The translations under genes were made by a program, and so were the position numbers. From Blautia sp. (lineage in GTDB: Bacteria; Bacillota; Clostridia; Lachnospirales; Lachnospiraceae): a DNA stretch of 64,000 nucleotides. The stretch lies in assembly GCA_017515325.1 (NCBI GenBank), contig JAFWGA010000040.1, positions 62,001 to 126,000 of the forward strand, in the 5' to 3' direction. Below the pieces are notes generated by a model, which was not told where the DNA came from, did not search any database, and saw only the letters and a list, made by a program, of their open reading frames with translations. Positions 54,329 through 63,078 of the stretch are shown here, in pieces. How positions within the stretch are numbered: position 1 is the first letter of the stretch; every line of letters starts with the position of its first letter.

Positions 54329-54372
54329 CTGAGAGGAGAAGCCTTTACCCGCTTCTCTTCTCAGCTTTTTTT
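54329..54372 (+). terminator. intra-operon terminator/attenuator between TRAP binding protein and permeases
   Basis: Arms 54329-54342 and 54351-54364 pair over 14 positions (one G-U) with an 8-nt loop, followed by seven T (54366-54372). Partial termination would give more binding protein than permease. Confidence 0.85.
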
Positions 54373-54431
54373 AAGCCCTGCTGTCGGACAGATGATTCTG
54401 ATCCTGACAGCGGCAGATAAAGGAGACGACC

Positions 54432-54992
54432 TTGAGAAAATTCTATGACGCGATTTACTGGCTTTTTATGACCTTCTGTAAGATCATATTCATAGCCTCT
54501 ATCCTCATCACCTCCTATGTTGTTTTTATGAGATTTGTCCTCAGCAAAACTCCCCGGTGGGGAGAGCAGTCCATACTGCTGTGCATGGTCTATATGGCTC
54601 TGATCAGTGCCAGTCTGGCCATCCGCACAGACAAGCATCTGCGTGTGGTGCTGATTCAGTATGCCTTCCCGGAACGCATTCGGGCCAAGGCCATGGATGT
54701 TCTGCACGCCCTGAGTCAGATCACCATTTTTCTCTTCAGCCTCTTCATGATCGTATACGGCGTCCAGTTTACCAAACTCATGCAGAAAAGTGTACTGTCC
54801 GGCATCCCGATCGCCAAGGCCTGGCTCTATGCTGCCGTTCCGGTGGCAGGTGTCTGCATGCTGCTGATGCAAAGTGAACAGTTCCTGCTTTTTATTTTTA
54901 AGATGATGAAAAAGCCTGTAAAGGGCTACTACAACTATAAGGTGAATCCTCCCCAGGAAGATACCCAAGAAAAGGAGGACAAAAAGGAATGA
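54432..54992 (+). CDS. TRAP transporter small permease (DctQ family)
   Basis: 186 aa with four helices; FVLSKTPRWGEQSILLCMVYMALI is the DctQ core (P-x-W-x-E near helix 2), and RTDKHLRVVL follows. A TTG start at 54432 is supported by AGGAG 6 nt upstream and no better ATG. The tail after residue 160 is charged and Glu/Lys-rich. Overlaps the large-permease start by 4 nt. Confidence 0.9.
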   Translation: MRKFYDAIYWLFMTFCKIIFIASILITSYVVFMRFVLSKTPRWGEQSILLCMVYMALISASLAIRTDKHLRVVLIQYAFPERIRAKAMDVLHALSQITIFLFSLFMIVYGVQFTKLMQKSVLSGIPIAKAWLYAAVPVAGVCMLLMQSEQFLLFIFKMMKKPVKGYYNYKVNPPQEDTQEKEDKKE

Positions 54993-56296
54993 ATACCACA
55001 ACCGCTATCGTGATCCTTCTGGTACTGTTTTTCCTCTTTATTGCTTTAAGCTTTCCCATCGCCTATGCCATCGGCATTGCAGCTGTCATCGGAATGATCT
55101 ATATGAAGCTGAATCTGCAGCAGGTGGTCCAGCTCATGGTAAAGGGCGTGTTCAGCTTTTCCCTGATGGCTGTGCCCTTCTTCATCCTGGCAGGCGAGCT
55201 GATGGGCGAAGGCGGTATCTCCGACAAGCTCATCGGCCTGTCGGATGCCATCGTCGGCTGGATGCGCGGCGGACTGGCCATGGTCAATATTGTCGCATCC
55301 ATGTTCTTCGGTGGGATCTCCGGTTCCTCTGCCGCAGACTGTGCCTCCCTGGGGACGATCCTGATTCCCATGATGGTGGATCAGGGCTATGACGATGACT
55401 TCTCCGCCAACGTTACCATGACCTCCTCGGTGCAGGGCATCCTGATCCCGCCCAGCCACAATATGGTCATATACGCTACGGTAGCCGGAAGTGTCTCCAT
55501 CGGCCGTCTTTTCATCGCAGGATATGCCCCCGGTATCCTTCTCGGCGTCGCTTTGATGATCTATAGCTACTACATATCAGTAAAAAGACAGTACCCCAAA
55601 GGAGAAGGCTTCAACCTGCGCCATTTCCTGAAGGCCTTCCTGGATGCCTTCTGGGGGCTTCTCACGGTGCTTATCGTGGTCGTCGGCGTTGTGGCCGGTA
55701 TTTTTACCGCCACAGAATCAGCCGCCATCGCTGTCGTCTGGGCCATTATCTGCGGAGCCTTTATCTATCGCCGGCTGACCTTCAAGGGCTTCTGGATGGT
55801 ACTGGAGCGGGCACTGAACACTCTGGCCATTGTACTGATCCTGATCGCCACCTCCAGCGCCTTTTCCTGGTGCCTGACCTATCTGAAGGTACCGATGATT
55901 ATCGCAAACGCCATTCTCAGTCTGACCACCAACAGGTTCCTGATCCTCCTCCTGATGAACGTCATCATGCTCATCTTCGGCACTATGATGGATATGAGCT
56001 GCAATATCCTGCTGCTGACCCCCATCCTTCTGCCCATTGCCCAGCAGATCGGAGTGGATCCGGTTCAGTTTGGCTGTATCATGATCCTCAATCTGGGTAT
56101 CGGCCTGGTCACTCCGCCGGTAGGCTCTACTCTCTTTATCGGCTCCGCCATCTCCAAGGTGCCCATAGAAAGGCTGGGGAAAACCCTGATTCCTTTCTTT
56201 ATCGTCATGCTGATCGTCCTGGCCATCGTTACCTACTGGCCTGCCTTCACCATGACATTACCCAATATTATCATGCCACTTAGAGTAGGAGGATGA
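54989..56296 (+). CDS. TRAP transporter large permease (DctM family)
   Basis: 435 aa, about 12 helices. DctM hallmarks: PFFILAGELM, GGISGSSAADCASLG, PPSHNMVIYATVAG, FTATESAAIAVVWA and LNLGIGLVTPPVGSTL. Catalyses the ion-coupled translocation step. Start overlaps dctQ (ATGA). Confidence 0.95.
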   Translation: MNTTTAIVILLVLFFLFIALSFPIAYAIGIAAVIGMIYMKLNLQQVVQLMVKGVFSFSLMAVPFFILAGELMGEGGISDKLIGLSDAIVGWMRGGLAMVNIVASMFFGGISGSSAADCASLGTILIPMMVDQGYDDDFSANVTMTSSVQGILIPPSHNMVIYATVAGSVSIGRLFIAGYAPGILLGVALMIYSYYISVKRQYPKGEGFNLRHFLKAFLDAFWGLLTVLIVVVGVVAGIFTATESAAIAVVWAIICGAFIYRRLTFKGFWMVLERALNTLAIVLILIATSSAFSWCLTYLKVPMIIANAILSLTTNRFLILLLMNVIMLIFGTMMDMSCNILLLTPILLPIAQQIGVDPVQFGCIMILNLGIGLVTPPVGSTLFIGSAISKVPIERLGKTLIPFFIVMLIVLAIVTYWPAFTMTLPNIIMPLRVGG

Positions 56297-56301
56297 CAGA
56301 A

Positions 56302-57426
56302 ATGGCAGGATTTGACACTTCTCTGAGAGATTCCCAGAGTACGGAAGTAGAAATGCTTTCCCCTCAGGAGTTTGATTTTGACCGCTATGCCGCTTATGCT
56401 CAGACACAGGATCAAAAGGTCAGGGCTTTTCTTGAGGCGGACAGCGGGGTATTGGTATACCGCCGCTTTCGGGTGGCCGAGGTTTACGGCTATGAGTGTC
56501 GGGACCGTGAGCTGTCCCTGAAGCTGCAGCTGGGCGCCCTGTCAAGAAGTATGGAGTACGCAGCCGATATGGCCAACTATCTGGAGCCCTGGTACGGCAT
56601 CGGCGTTGGTGCTTCCGCCTTTGGCGCGGACTATATCTGGATGGACGGACAGGCTCCTGCCCTGCCCGATCTCTTCCAGAGTCTGGAGGAAGCCCTGGCC
56701 TTTGACCCGAAACCGATTCACCTGACCAGGATCGGCCAGGACCAGATGGCTTACGTGGAATACTTCCTGGAAAAGACCAAGGGGAAGCTCCCCCTTTCCT
56801 TCTGTGATGTCCAGTCTCCTCTGAACATTGTCAGTGAGATCATGCCCACTTCGGTGATGTTTGAGGAAATGCTGGAGGATCCGGATGCCTACAGCGAGCT
56901 CGCCTACAGAGCCAGCGGCCTGATGAAGGATTATCTGCTTCGGATGAAGGATCTGATCGGAGAAGCCCTTGCCCTTCCCGGCCACGGCTTTGCCTCATCC
57001 CGTCGGATGACAGGGCTGGGAGCCTCTGCCGATACCAGCATCATGATCAGCAATGACATGTTTGACGATCTGGAAGCCGGACAGCTGGCTGATCTGTGCG
57101 CTCCCTTTGGCGGCAGCTTCTATCACAGCTGCGGAAACTGGGGGAAAAAGATCCCGTCCGTGCTGAAGGTTTCCAACCTCATCGGGGCAGACGGCGCCTT
57201 CTCCATTGAGACAGACCCCTCCCCAAATGATCCGGCCACTTTCGGACAGGCCTTTGCGGGTACAGGCAAGATTCTGAACACTCGCGTCGTAGGCGATGTG
57301 GATACAGTGGTCGATACCGTAAAGAAGCTCTGGCATCCAGGCCTCAGACTGATCGTCAACACCTACTGCAAAACACCCGAGGAACAGCAGGAAGCCTATG
57401 ACAGGATCCATGAGATCTGCCGATAA
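56302..57426 (+). CDS. MtaA/UroD-family zinc methyltransferase-like protein (2)
   Basis: 374 aa, second COG0407-type barrel of the cassette, only distantly similar to the first. His275-x-Cys277 (FYHSCGNWGK) and Cys356 (NTYCKTPEEQ) reproduce the MtaA-type zinc site. The ATG at 56302 has AGGAGG 9 nt upstream; an ATG at 56293 overlaps the dctM stop but is too near the ribosome site. Co-transcription with the TRAP genes suggests that it acts on the imported compound. No corrinoid protein is encoded nearby. Confidence 0.82.
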   Translation: MAGFDTSLRDSQSTEVEMLSPQEFDFDRYAAYAQTQDQKVRAFLEADSGVLVYRRFRVAEVYGYECRDRELSLKLQLGALSRSMEYAADMANYLEPWYGIGVGASAFGADYIWMDGQAPALPDLFQSLEEALAFDPKPIHLTRIGQDQMAYVEYFLEKTKGKLPLSFCDVQSPLNIVSEIMPTSVMFEEMLEDPDAYSELAYRASGLMKDYLLRMKDLIGEALALPGHGFASSRRMTGLGASADTSIMISNDMFDDLEAGQLADLCAPFGGSFYHSCGNWGKKIPSVLKVSNLIGADGAFSIETDPSPNDPATFGQAFAGTGKILNTRVVGDVDTVVDTVKKLWHPGLRLIVNTYCKTPEEQQEAYDRIHEICR

Positions 57427-57438
57427 CATGGATATCCT

Positions 57439-58794
57439 TTATCTCTTGGTCTTCTCCATCCTGTCCAGCTCGGGAAGCACTGTGGCCAGCATGGTGACAA
57501 AGCATGCCGTACCACCGATCACATTGGAAATGGGTTCTGCCAGAAAGACTCCGTCTGTTCCCAGTCCAAACAGATGCGGCAGAAGGAAGGTGAGGGGAAC
57601 CACCAGCACTGCCTTGCGGAGCAGGCTGAAGAAGATAGCCTTCCCTCTCTTGTTCAATGCCTTGAACACCATCTGACCAGAATACTGCAGGGACTGGAAA
57701 ATAAATGCGTAGAAGTACAGGTGCAGAGCTCTTGATCCCGACTGCATCAGGCTCTCGTCAGAGCTGAAAATCCTGACAAAAAACCTGGGATGGAAAAACA
57801 GTACGGCCCAGACAAACAGCGTATAGGCAAAGGAAATCAGGATCGTGAACTTCATAGCGCCCTTTACCTTGCGGGGTCTTCGCGCTCCGTAATTATAACT
57901 GATGATCGGGGAGGCTCCCTCTGTCAAAGCCATGACCGGCACGTCCAGGATCGATCGGACAGAAGAAACGATGGTCATCACCGAGACAAAGGCTGCCCCC
58001 CCGAACTGCATCAGTACATTATTGCAGGCAATCTGAACCAATGAGTTGGTCACCTGCATGATAAAGGGAGCCGTTCCCAGGCTGACAATATCCCAGGCAA
58101 AGGGAAAACGAAAGGCAAAGTGCAGGGGATGCTCATTCTGCTTCCCCATAAAAAACTGCAGCGTGATCCCCATAGCCAGGATCTGGGAGAGGACGGTGGC
58201 AAGAGCCGCTCCCCTGATTTCCATACCAAGACCGAAGATAAAAAGAGGATCCAGGATCAGATTGGCCACTGCCCCGGCTCCTACGGAAAGCATACTGACC
58301 AGGGAATACCCCTGGGCGTTTATGTATGGGTTCAGTCCGGTACAAAGCATCAGCGCAGGAGTTCCCAGAAGATAAATCCTTAAGTAGGATAAGGAAGCAG
58401 GGATTTCTGCCGGAGTAGCCCCGAACAGCCTCAGAAGAGGCTTCCCTGCCGCTTCTCCCATGACCAGGATCACAACCGCAATGATCAGAAGAAGCCGGAA
58501 AGCGGTATTCTGAATCTGCCTGGCCTTCTCATGGTCCCCCTTTCCCAGCTCCATGGCGTAAAGGGGAGCGCCCCCCATCCCGAACATATTGGTAAATCCG
58601 GCAATCAGAATGATAATGGGAAAGCAGAGGCCTATCGCCCCCAGCGCCTGCGTTCCGCTTCCGGGGATCCGGCCGATGTAAACTCTGTCAACAATACTGT
58701 ACAAAAGGCTCAAGACCTGGGCCACAAAAAGAGGAAGGGCAGTCTGAAGAATATTTTGTGTCAGCTTCCCATGGTCAAAATCAACCTTTTTCAT
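57439..58794 (-). CDS. MATE-family efflux transporter
   Basis: 451 aa, 12 helices in two repeats, with YSIVDRVYIGRIPGSGTQALGAIG and, in the second half, ALTEGASPIISYNYGARRPRK; closest in pattern to the MepA/DinF-like bacterial branch. Exports drugs or toxic cations with Na+ or H+. RBS GGAG lies about 9 nt upstream. It converges on the UroD-like gene with a 12-nt gap and no hairpin. Confidence 0.93.
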   Translation of the reverse strand: MKKVDFDHGKLTQNILQTALPLFVAQVLSLLYSIVDRVYIGRIPGSGTQALGAIGLCFPIIILIAGFTNMFGMGGAPLYAMELGKGDHEKARQIQNTAFRLLLIIAVVILVMGEAAGKPLLRLFGATPAEIPASLSYLRIYLLGTPALMLCTGLNPYINAQGYSLVSMLSVGAGAVANLILDPLFIFGLGMEIRGAALATVLSQILAMGITLQFFMGKQNEHPLHFAFRFPFAWDIVSLGTAPFIMQVTNSLVQIACNNVLMQFGGAAFVSVMTIVSSVRSILDVPVMALTEGASPIISYNYGARRPRKVKGAMKFTILISFAYTLFVWAVLFFHPRFFVRIFSSDESLMQSGSRALHLYFYAFIFQSLQYSGQMVFKALNKRGKAIFFSLLRKAVLVVPLTFLLPHLFGLGTDGVFLAEPISNVIGGTACFVTMLATVLPELDRMEKTKR

Positions 58795-58810
58795 TGTCCT
58801 TTACTCCTTG

Positions 58811-59272
58811 TCAGAACAGATTGACTCCCAAGGCACTGGCGCTCATCATGATGACGCCGGCCAGAAGAACCCCCAGCATAACCGCTGTCACGGTAGACTT
58901 AAAATCCATATCCAGGATACTTGCCGCCAGCGTCCCCGTCCAGGCGCCTGTACCCGGCAGAGGGATGCCTACAAAAAGCATAAGGGCGACAAAGGTTCCT
59001 CTGCCGGCCTTGCTTGTCAGCTTCTCTCCCCCTTTTTTCCCCTTCTCCAGGCAAAAGGTAAAGAAACCACCAATCACAGGCTTATCCTTCCCCCACTCCA
59101 GTACCTTGCGGGCAAAAAGATAGATGAAGGGGACTGGGATCATATTCCCTATGATACAGATGATATAGGATGTCGTAATCGGCAGGCCACGGATCTGGGA
59201 AAAGGGAATGGCTCCCCTCAGCTCAATCAGAGGGACCATGGAAATGAAAAAACAAATCAGATAATCCAGCAT
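58811..59272 (-). CDS. small multidrug export family protein (COG2426)
   Basis: 153 aa with four to five helices; ISMVPLIELRGAIPFSQIRG, IGNMIPVPFIYLFARKVLEW and IPLPGTGAWTGTLAASILDM are the family's proline-rich re-entrant loops, similar to the SNARE-associated/DedA fold. The ATG at 59272 has AAGGAG 5 nt upstream; the frame open to 59305 is unsupported. Transport substrate unproven. Confidence 0.87.
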   Translation of the reverse strand: MLDYLICFFISMVPLIELRGAIPFSQIRGLPITTSYIICIIGNMIPVPFIYLFARKVLEWGKDKPVIGGFFTFCLEKGKKGGEKLTSKAGRGTFVALMLFVGIPLPGTGAWTGTLAASILDMDFKSTVTAVMLGVLLAGVIMMSASALGVNLF

Positions 59273-59307
59273 AACTTCTCCTTTACGGTAATCAAATATT
59301 ATCATTT

Positions 59308-59931
59308 TCAGACATGAGCTTGTGCCACATCGACTCCCAGGGCAGCGAGCTGTTTTCTCACAGCCGCCACATCATCATTGAAGATGATACCAGGCATTCC
59401 GACATAGTAGGCTCCTTCGATATTGGCAGGAGCATCATCGATAAAAACACTTTCCTCCGGCTTTATCCGGAATTTTTCAAAGGCAAGCCGGTAGATCTCA
59501 GGCTGAGGCTTGACCAGCCCAACATCCGCACTGACTAAGGTATCCTCAAAATAGCGGCTCGCAGGGATCCTCGGCCAGTAATCATGCTGACGAAAGCTTG
59601 CATTGGAAAGAAGAAAAATATGATACCCCTTTTCCTTCAGTTCTCGGATCAGCTCCTCCATCCCCTCTATGGGAAGGATCGGCCTGTCCCACATGGAGAC
59701 CAGCCTGCGTACCGCATCGTGAAGATGCTCCGGCACCCTCGCGCAGATACTCACAGCCGCCTCAGCGTCCGTAAGGCTTCCTCTGTCCATCCTGGCCCAC
59801 TCCAGAGAGCGGAAAACCTCCCTCATCAAAAGAGCCTCATCCTCCGGCCCGATTCCCAGCCTTTGAATAAAAAAAGCCCTGTCGAAACGAATCAAGACTC
59901 CTCCCATATCAAAAATGATATTCCTGATCAT
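59308..59931 (-). CDS. HAD-superfamily hydrolase (subfamily IA, variant 3)
   Basis: 207 aa: FDMGGVLIRFD (Asp nucleophile; GG in place of DG), LLSNASFRQ (Ser/Asn), KPQPEIYRL (Lys), FIDDAPANIEGA (Asp pair). The FDMGGVL form is shared by YihX-type phosphatases acting on sugar phosphates. GGGAGG lies 4 nt before the ATG at 59931. Confidence 0.88.
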   Translation of the reverse strand: MIRNIIFDMGGVLIRFDRAFFIQRLGIGPEDEALLMREVFRSLEWARMDRGSLTDAEAAVSICARVPEHLHDAVRRLVSMWDRPILPIEGMEELIRELKEKGYHIFLLSNASFRQHDYWPRIPASRYFEDTLVSADVGLVKPQPEIYRLAFEKFRIKPEESVFIDDAPANIEGAYYVGMPGIIFNDDVAAVRKQLAALGVDVAQAHV

Positions 59932-60003
59932 ATTTCCTCCCATACAAAGCTTGCCAACTTTGCGCTTCAAATCTTATAATGATAATACTGCCTTTTCTGC
60001 GCA

Positions 60004-60042
60004 GCAAACGAATCAAAAGGCAAGCATTTTGTTCGTTTCCGA
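60004..60042 (-). repeat. intergenic repeat D, copy 2
   Basis: On the minus strand AACGAACAAAATGC and TTTTGATTCGTTTGCTGCGC match 34891-34933 apart from a few bases, giving the same hairpin. It sits in the divergent region between the HAD hydrolase and the MerR-type gene. Confidence 0.65.
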
Positions 60043-60103
60043 TAATTATACCTTTCTCTCTCCCCGGTAGCAACCTGATTTTCCAAATATACAAGGAGCC
60101 TGC

Positions 60104-61285
60104 ATGAAAAAGGAAGGCTATTACTCCTCCGGTGATTTCGCCCGGAAAGCCAACATCACCCAGCGGACCATCCGCTATTATGACAAAATGAATCTCCTCA
60201 ATCCCTCCTTCCGCACAGAGGGAGGCGCCCGTTTTTATACAGACGAGGATTTTGCCCGTCTGCAGCAGATTTTGCTTTTGAAATATCTGGGTTTTCCCCT
60301 GGACGATATCCGGGAGATGACCTCCCTATCCGGCATGGACACTCTCCGGCTGCGCGAATCCTTAGACATCCAGCTCAAGCTGATTCAGGACCGAATCGAA
60401 CAGATGCAGCTGGTCAAGGAAGCCATCCTCGAAACCTCCCAGGAGCTCAGGGAAAATTCTGCCATAGACTGGGACAGGATGCTGGAGCTGATCCATCTGA
60501 CAAATATGGAAAAATCCATGAAGAAACAGTATCAGAATGCCTCCAACCTTTCTGCCCGGATCCGGCTCCACAGTCTGTACTCCACCAATCCGGAGGGCTG
60601 GTTTCCCTGGATCTTCTCCAGGCTTGAGCTGAAAGGCAGAGAAAGAATTCTGGAAATCGGTTGTGGCGACGGATCCCTATGGGCACAGAACCTGGAGAGG
60701 ATCCCGGCAGACAGCAGCATTCTGCTGACGGATATCTCCGAAGGAATGCTCAGGGATGCCCACAGAAATATCGGAGCCAATGACAAACGATTCTCCTATC
60801 AGACCTGCAGCTGCCCGGTCCTTCCCTTTGAGGATGAGAGCTTCGACCTTGTCATCGCCAATCATGTCCTTTTCTACTGTGATGACCTGGTCGAGTCTTT
60901 ACGCCAGATCCGCCGGATTCTGAGAAAGGGAGGACGACTGATCGCCAGTACCTATGGCAGGCATCACATGGAGGAGATCACACGCCTGGTCAAGAGCTTT
61001 GACGAACGCATTACCCTGGCAGCGACACAGCTCTATGAAAGCTTTGGCAAAGAAAACGGCGGAATGATCCTCTCCGATTTTTTCCTGCAGACAAGATGGA
61101 TCTCCTACGAAGATTCCCTGTATGTCACCGACCCGGATGCCCTGATCTCCTACATTCTTTCCTGCCATGGCAACCAGAATCTTTATCTTCTGGATCGATA
61201 TCAGGAATTCAGGACCTTCGTCCGGAAAAAAATGAGCAAGGGGCTATCGGTCTGCAAGGAGGCTGGGGTTTTTATCTGCTCATAG
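60104..61285 (+). CDS. MerR-family HTH fused to a SAM-dependent methyltransferase
   Basis: 393 aa. Residues 1-75 are a MerR winged helix (SGDFARKANITQRTIRYYDK, LQQILLLKYLGFPLDDIREM), 80-130 the usual dimerisation coiled coil, and about 150-310 a class I methyltransferase with ILEIGCGDGSLW (motif I), LLTDISEGML, and FDLVIANHVLFYCDD. So a methyltransferase replaces the ligand-binding domain of a MerR regulator. It may self-report on SAM or on a methylatable drug. AAGGAG lies 5 nt before the ATG. Confidence 0.88.
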   Translation: MKKEGYYSSGDFARKANITQRTIRYYDKMNLLNPSFRTEGGARFYTDEDFARLQQILLLKYLGFPLDDIREMTSLSGMDTLRLRESLDIQLKLIQDRIEQMQLVKEAILETSQELRENSAIDWDRMLELIHLTNMEKSMKKQYQNASNLSARIRLHSLYSTNPEGWFPWIFSRLELKGRERILEIGCGDGSLWAQNLERIPADSSILLTDISEGMLRDAHRNIGANDKRFSYQTCSCPVLPFEDESFDLVIANHVLFYCDDLVESLRQIRRILRKGGRLIASTYGRHHMEEITRLVKSFDERITLAATQLYESFGKENGGMILSDFFLQTRWISYEDSLYVTDPDALISYILSCHGNQNLYLLDRYQEFRTFVRKKMSKGLSVCKEAGVFICS

Positions 61286-61317
61286 CTTGACTCTTACTTC
61301 ATTTTCTCATACAATGG

Positions 61318-61377
61318 TGATATTGCAAAAATGATTCCTACGAATTTACCGTGGAATTATGCCGCTTGCAGCGGCGT
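61318..61377 (-). repeat. repeat E copy 3 joined to partial repeat A copy 3
   Basis: 61318-61341 is repeat E (TGATATTGCAAAAATGATTC then CT). 61341-61377, read on the minus strand, matches the right half of repeat A: CGCCGCTGCAAGCGGCAT with GGTAAATTCGTA. The composite lies upstream of the hydrogenase gene. Confidence 0.7.
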
Positions 61378-61434
61378 ACCATAGATTTTCCCTTTTTCAG
61401 AATATTGATTCATAATAGTAAAAGGAGGTTTTAC

Positions 61435-62949
61435 ATGAGAGGAATCTATACTTCCGTCAATGACATCAGAAAGCGGGTTTATGCAGAAGTCGCCAGATTA
61501 TCCTACGAGTATCAGGACGGGGATCTTTCTGAAATGGAAAATATTCCTTACCGCGTCATTCCCGGCGAGGTTTCGACCTATCGTGAAAGTGTCTTTCTGG
61601 AAAGGGCAATCGTAAAGGAGCGGATGCGTCTTGCCATGGGCCTCAATCTCCGGGATGTCACAGAGCATGCCCCGGTCTCAGTCGGCGCCGAGGAATGTGT
61701 CCAGCCGGAAAAATACTACCAGCCACCTCTGATCAATATCATCAAGTTCGCCTGCCACAAATGTCCGGACAATATCATCCATGTCACAGATATCTGCCAG
61801 GGCTGTCTTGCCCACCCCTGTAAGGAAGTATGCCCCAAGAAAGCCATCAGCATTGTCAATGGCCGTTCTGTCATCGATCAGTCAAAATGCATCAAATGCG
61901 GCAAATGCATCAGCGTTTGTCCCTATGGCGCCATTGTCCGACAGGAACGTCCCTGCGCCAAGGCCTGCGGAATGAAAGCCATCGGCTCCGATGAATACGG
62001 CAGAGCAGAAATCGATCAGGACAAATGTGTTTCCTGCGGCATGTGCCTGGCCAACTGCCCCTTTGGCGCCATTGCAGATAAAGCCCAGATTTTCCAGGCT
62101 ATCCAGGCCATCAAAAGCGATGTCCCGGTCTATGCCGCTATTGCCCCGGCTATTGCAGGCCAGTTTGGGCCTGAGCTGACCCCCGGAAAGATCCGTCCCG
62201 CTTTTAAAGCCCTCGGCTTTGAGGATGCCATAGAGGTTGCCATTGGTGCCGACCTTTGTACCATCGAGGAGGCTAAGGACTTCGTCGAGGAGGTTCCCGA
62301 AAAGCTTCCCTTTATGGCCACCTCCTGCTGCCCGGCCTGGTCTGTCATGGCCAAAAAACTCTTCCCGGAATATGCCAACTGCATCTCCATGGCTTTGACC
62401 CCCATGGTTCTGATCGGAAGGCTGATCAAGAAGCAGCATCCCGGCTGCAAGGTTGCCTTCATCGGTCCCTGTGCCGCCAAAAAGCTGGAAGCCAGCCGCA
62501 AGTCCATCCGCAGTGATATCGATTTCGTTCTCACCTTCGAGGAGGTCAGGGGCATGTTTGAAGCAAAAGAGATTGATTTCGAACAGCTCGAAGAGATGGA
62601 CGCCATGCATGGTGCCAGCGCCGATGGCAGAGGCTTTGCCGTCAGCGGCGGTGTGGCAAACGCGGTAGTCAACTGTATCAAGAAAGAATATCCGGACCGT
62701 GAGGTGAAGGTGGAACATGCCCAGGGTCTTGCCGATTGCCGCAAGCTCCTTCAGCTTGCCACAAAGGGAAAATATAACGGATATCTCCTGGAGGGCATGG
62801 CCTGTCCCGGGGGCTGCGTAGCCGGTGCAGGAACGGTCCAGCCCATCAACAAATCCACCGCTGCCGTCAATCTGCATATGAAGGTTTCCACCAACAAACA
62901 CGCCTACGAAAGCGATTACAGCGAATTCCTCTCAGATATCGAAGAATAG
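61435..62949 (+). CDS. monomeric [FeFe] hydrogenase, group-B-like
   Basis: 504 aa from the ATG at 61435 (AAGGAGG 6 nt upstream). H-cluster motifs: L1 TSCCPAW (297-303), L2 GPCAAKK (344-350), L3 EGMACPGGC (453-461); GGCVAGAG at the end of L3 and GPC in place of MPC fit the group B family rather than CpI-like group A. Several ferredoxin-type clusters precede it (Cys121-133, Cys152-162, Cys198-208), with an additional Cys pair 174/178. Cytosolic; exchanges electrons with ferredoxin to make or sense hydrogen. Followed by a terminator. Confidence 0.92.
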   Translation: MRGIYTSVNDIRKRVYAEVARLSYEYQDGDLSEMENIPYRVIPGEVSTYRESVFLERAIVKERMRLAMGLNLRDVTEHAPVSVGAEECVQPEKYYQPPLINIIKFACHKCPDNIIHVTDICQGCLAHPCKEVCPKKAISIVNGRSVIDQSKCIKCGKCISVCPYGAIVRQERPCAKACGMKAIGSDEYGRAEIDQDKCVSCGMCLANCPFGAIADKAQIFQAIQAIKSDVPVYAAIAPAIAGQFGPELTPGKIRPAFKALGFEDAIEVAIGADLCTIEEAKDFVEEVPEKLPFMATSCCPAWSVMAKKLFPEYANCISMALTPMVLIGRLIKKQHPGCKVAFIGPCAAKKLEASRKSIRSDIDFVLTFEEVRGMFEAKEIDFEQLEEMDAMHGASADGRGFAVSGGVANAVVNCIKKEYPDREVKVEHAQGLADCRKLLQLATKGKYNGYLLEGMACPGGCVAGAGTVQPINKSTAAVNLHMKVSTNKHAYESDYSEFLSDIEE

Positions 62950-62961
62950 AAAAAAACAGGG

Positions 62962-63000
62962 AAAAACAGATCGTCTTCCTTTGGCAGGCGATCTGTTTTT
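62962..63000 (+). terminator. intrinsic terminator of the hydrogenase gene
   Basis: 12-bp arms 62962-62973 and 62989-63000 with a T-rich right arm and TTTTTG tail. Confidence 0.85.
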
Positions 63001-63027
63001 GTTATCCTATTTTTCCAAAAATATCCC

Positions 63028-63058
63028 TTGAAGATGACGTTACGTCACCATTTATAGT
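63028..63058 (+). promoter_or_regulatory. rmlA promoter region with internal palindrome
   Basis: TTGAAG (63028-63033), 19-nt spacer, TATAGT (63053-63058). The spacer holds the palindrome TGACGT-T-ACGTCA (63035-63047), a likely protein-binding site. Confidence 0.5.
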
Positions 63059-63078
63059 GAATGTATTCTATACAGATC

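Noticed and set aside
61882..62901. 339-codon minus-strand frame opposite the hydrogenase
   Set aside because: Gly/Asp-rich antisense translation of a Cys-rich gene; not protein-like.
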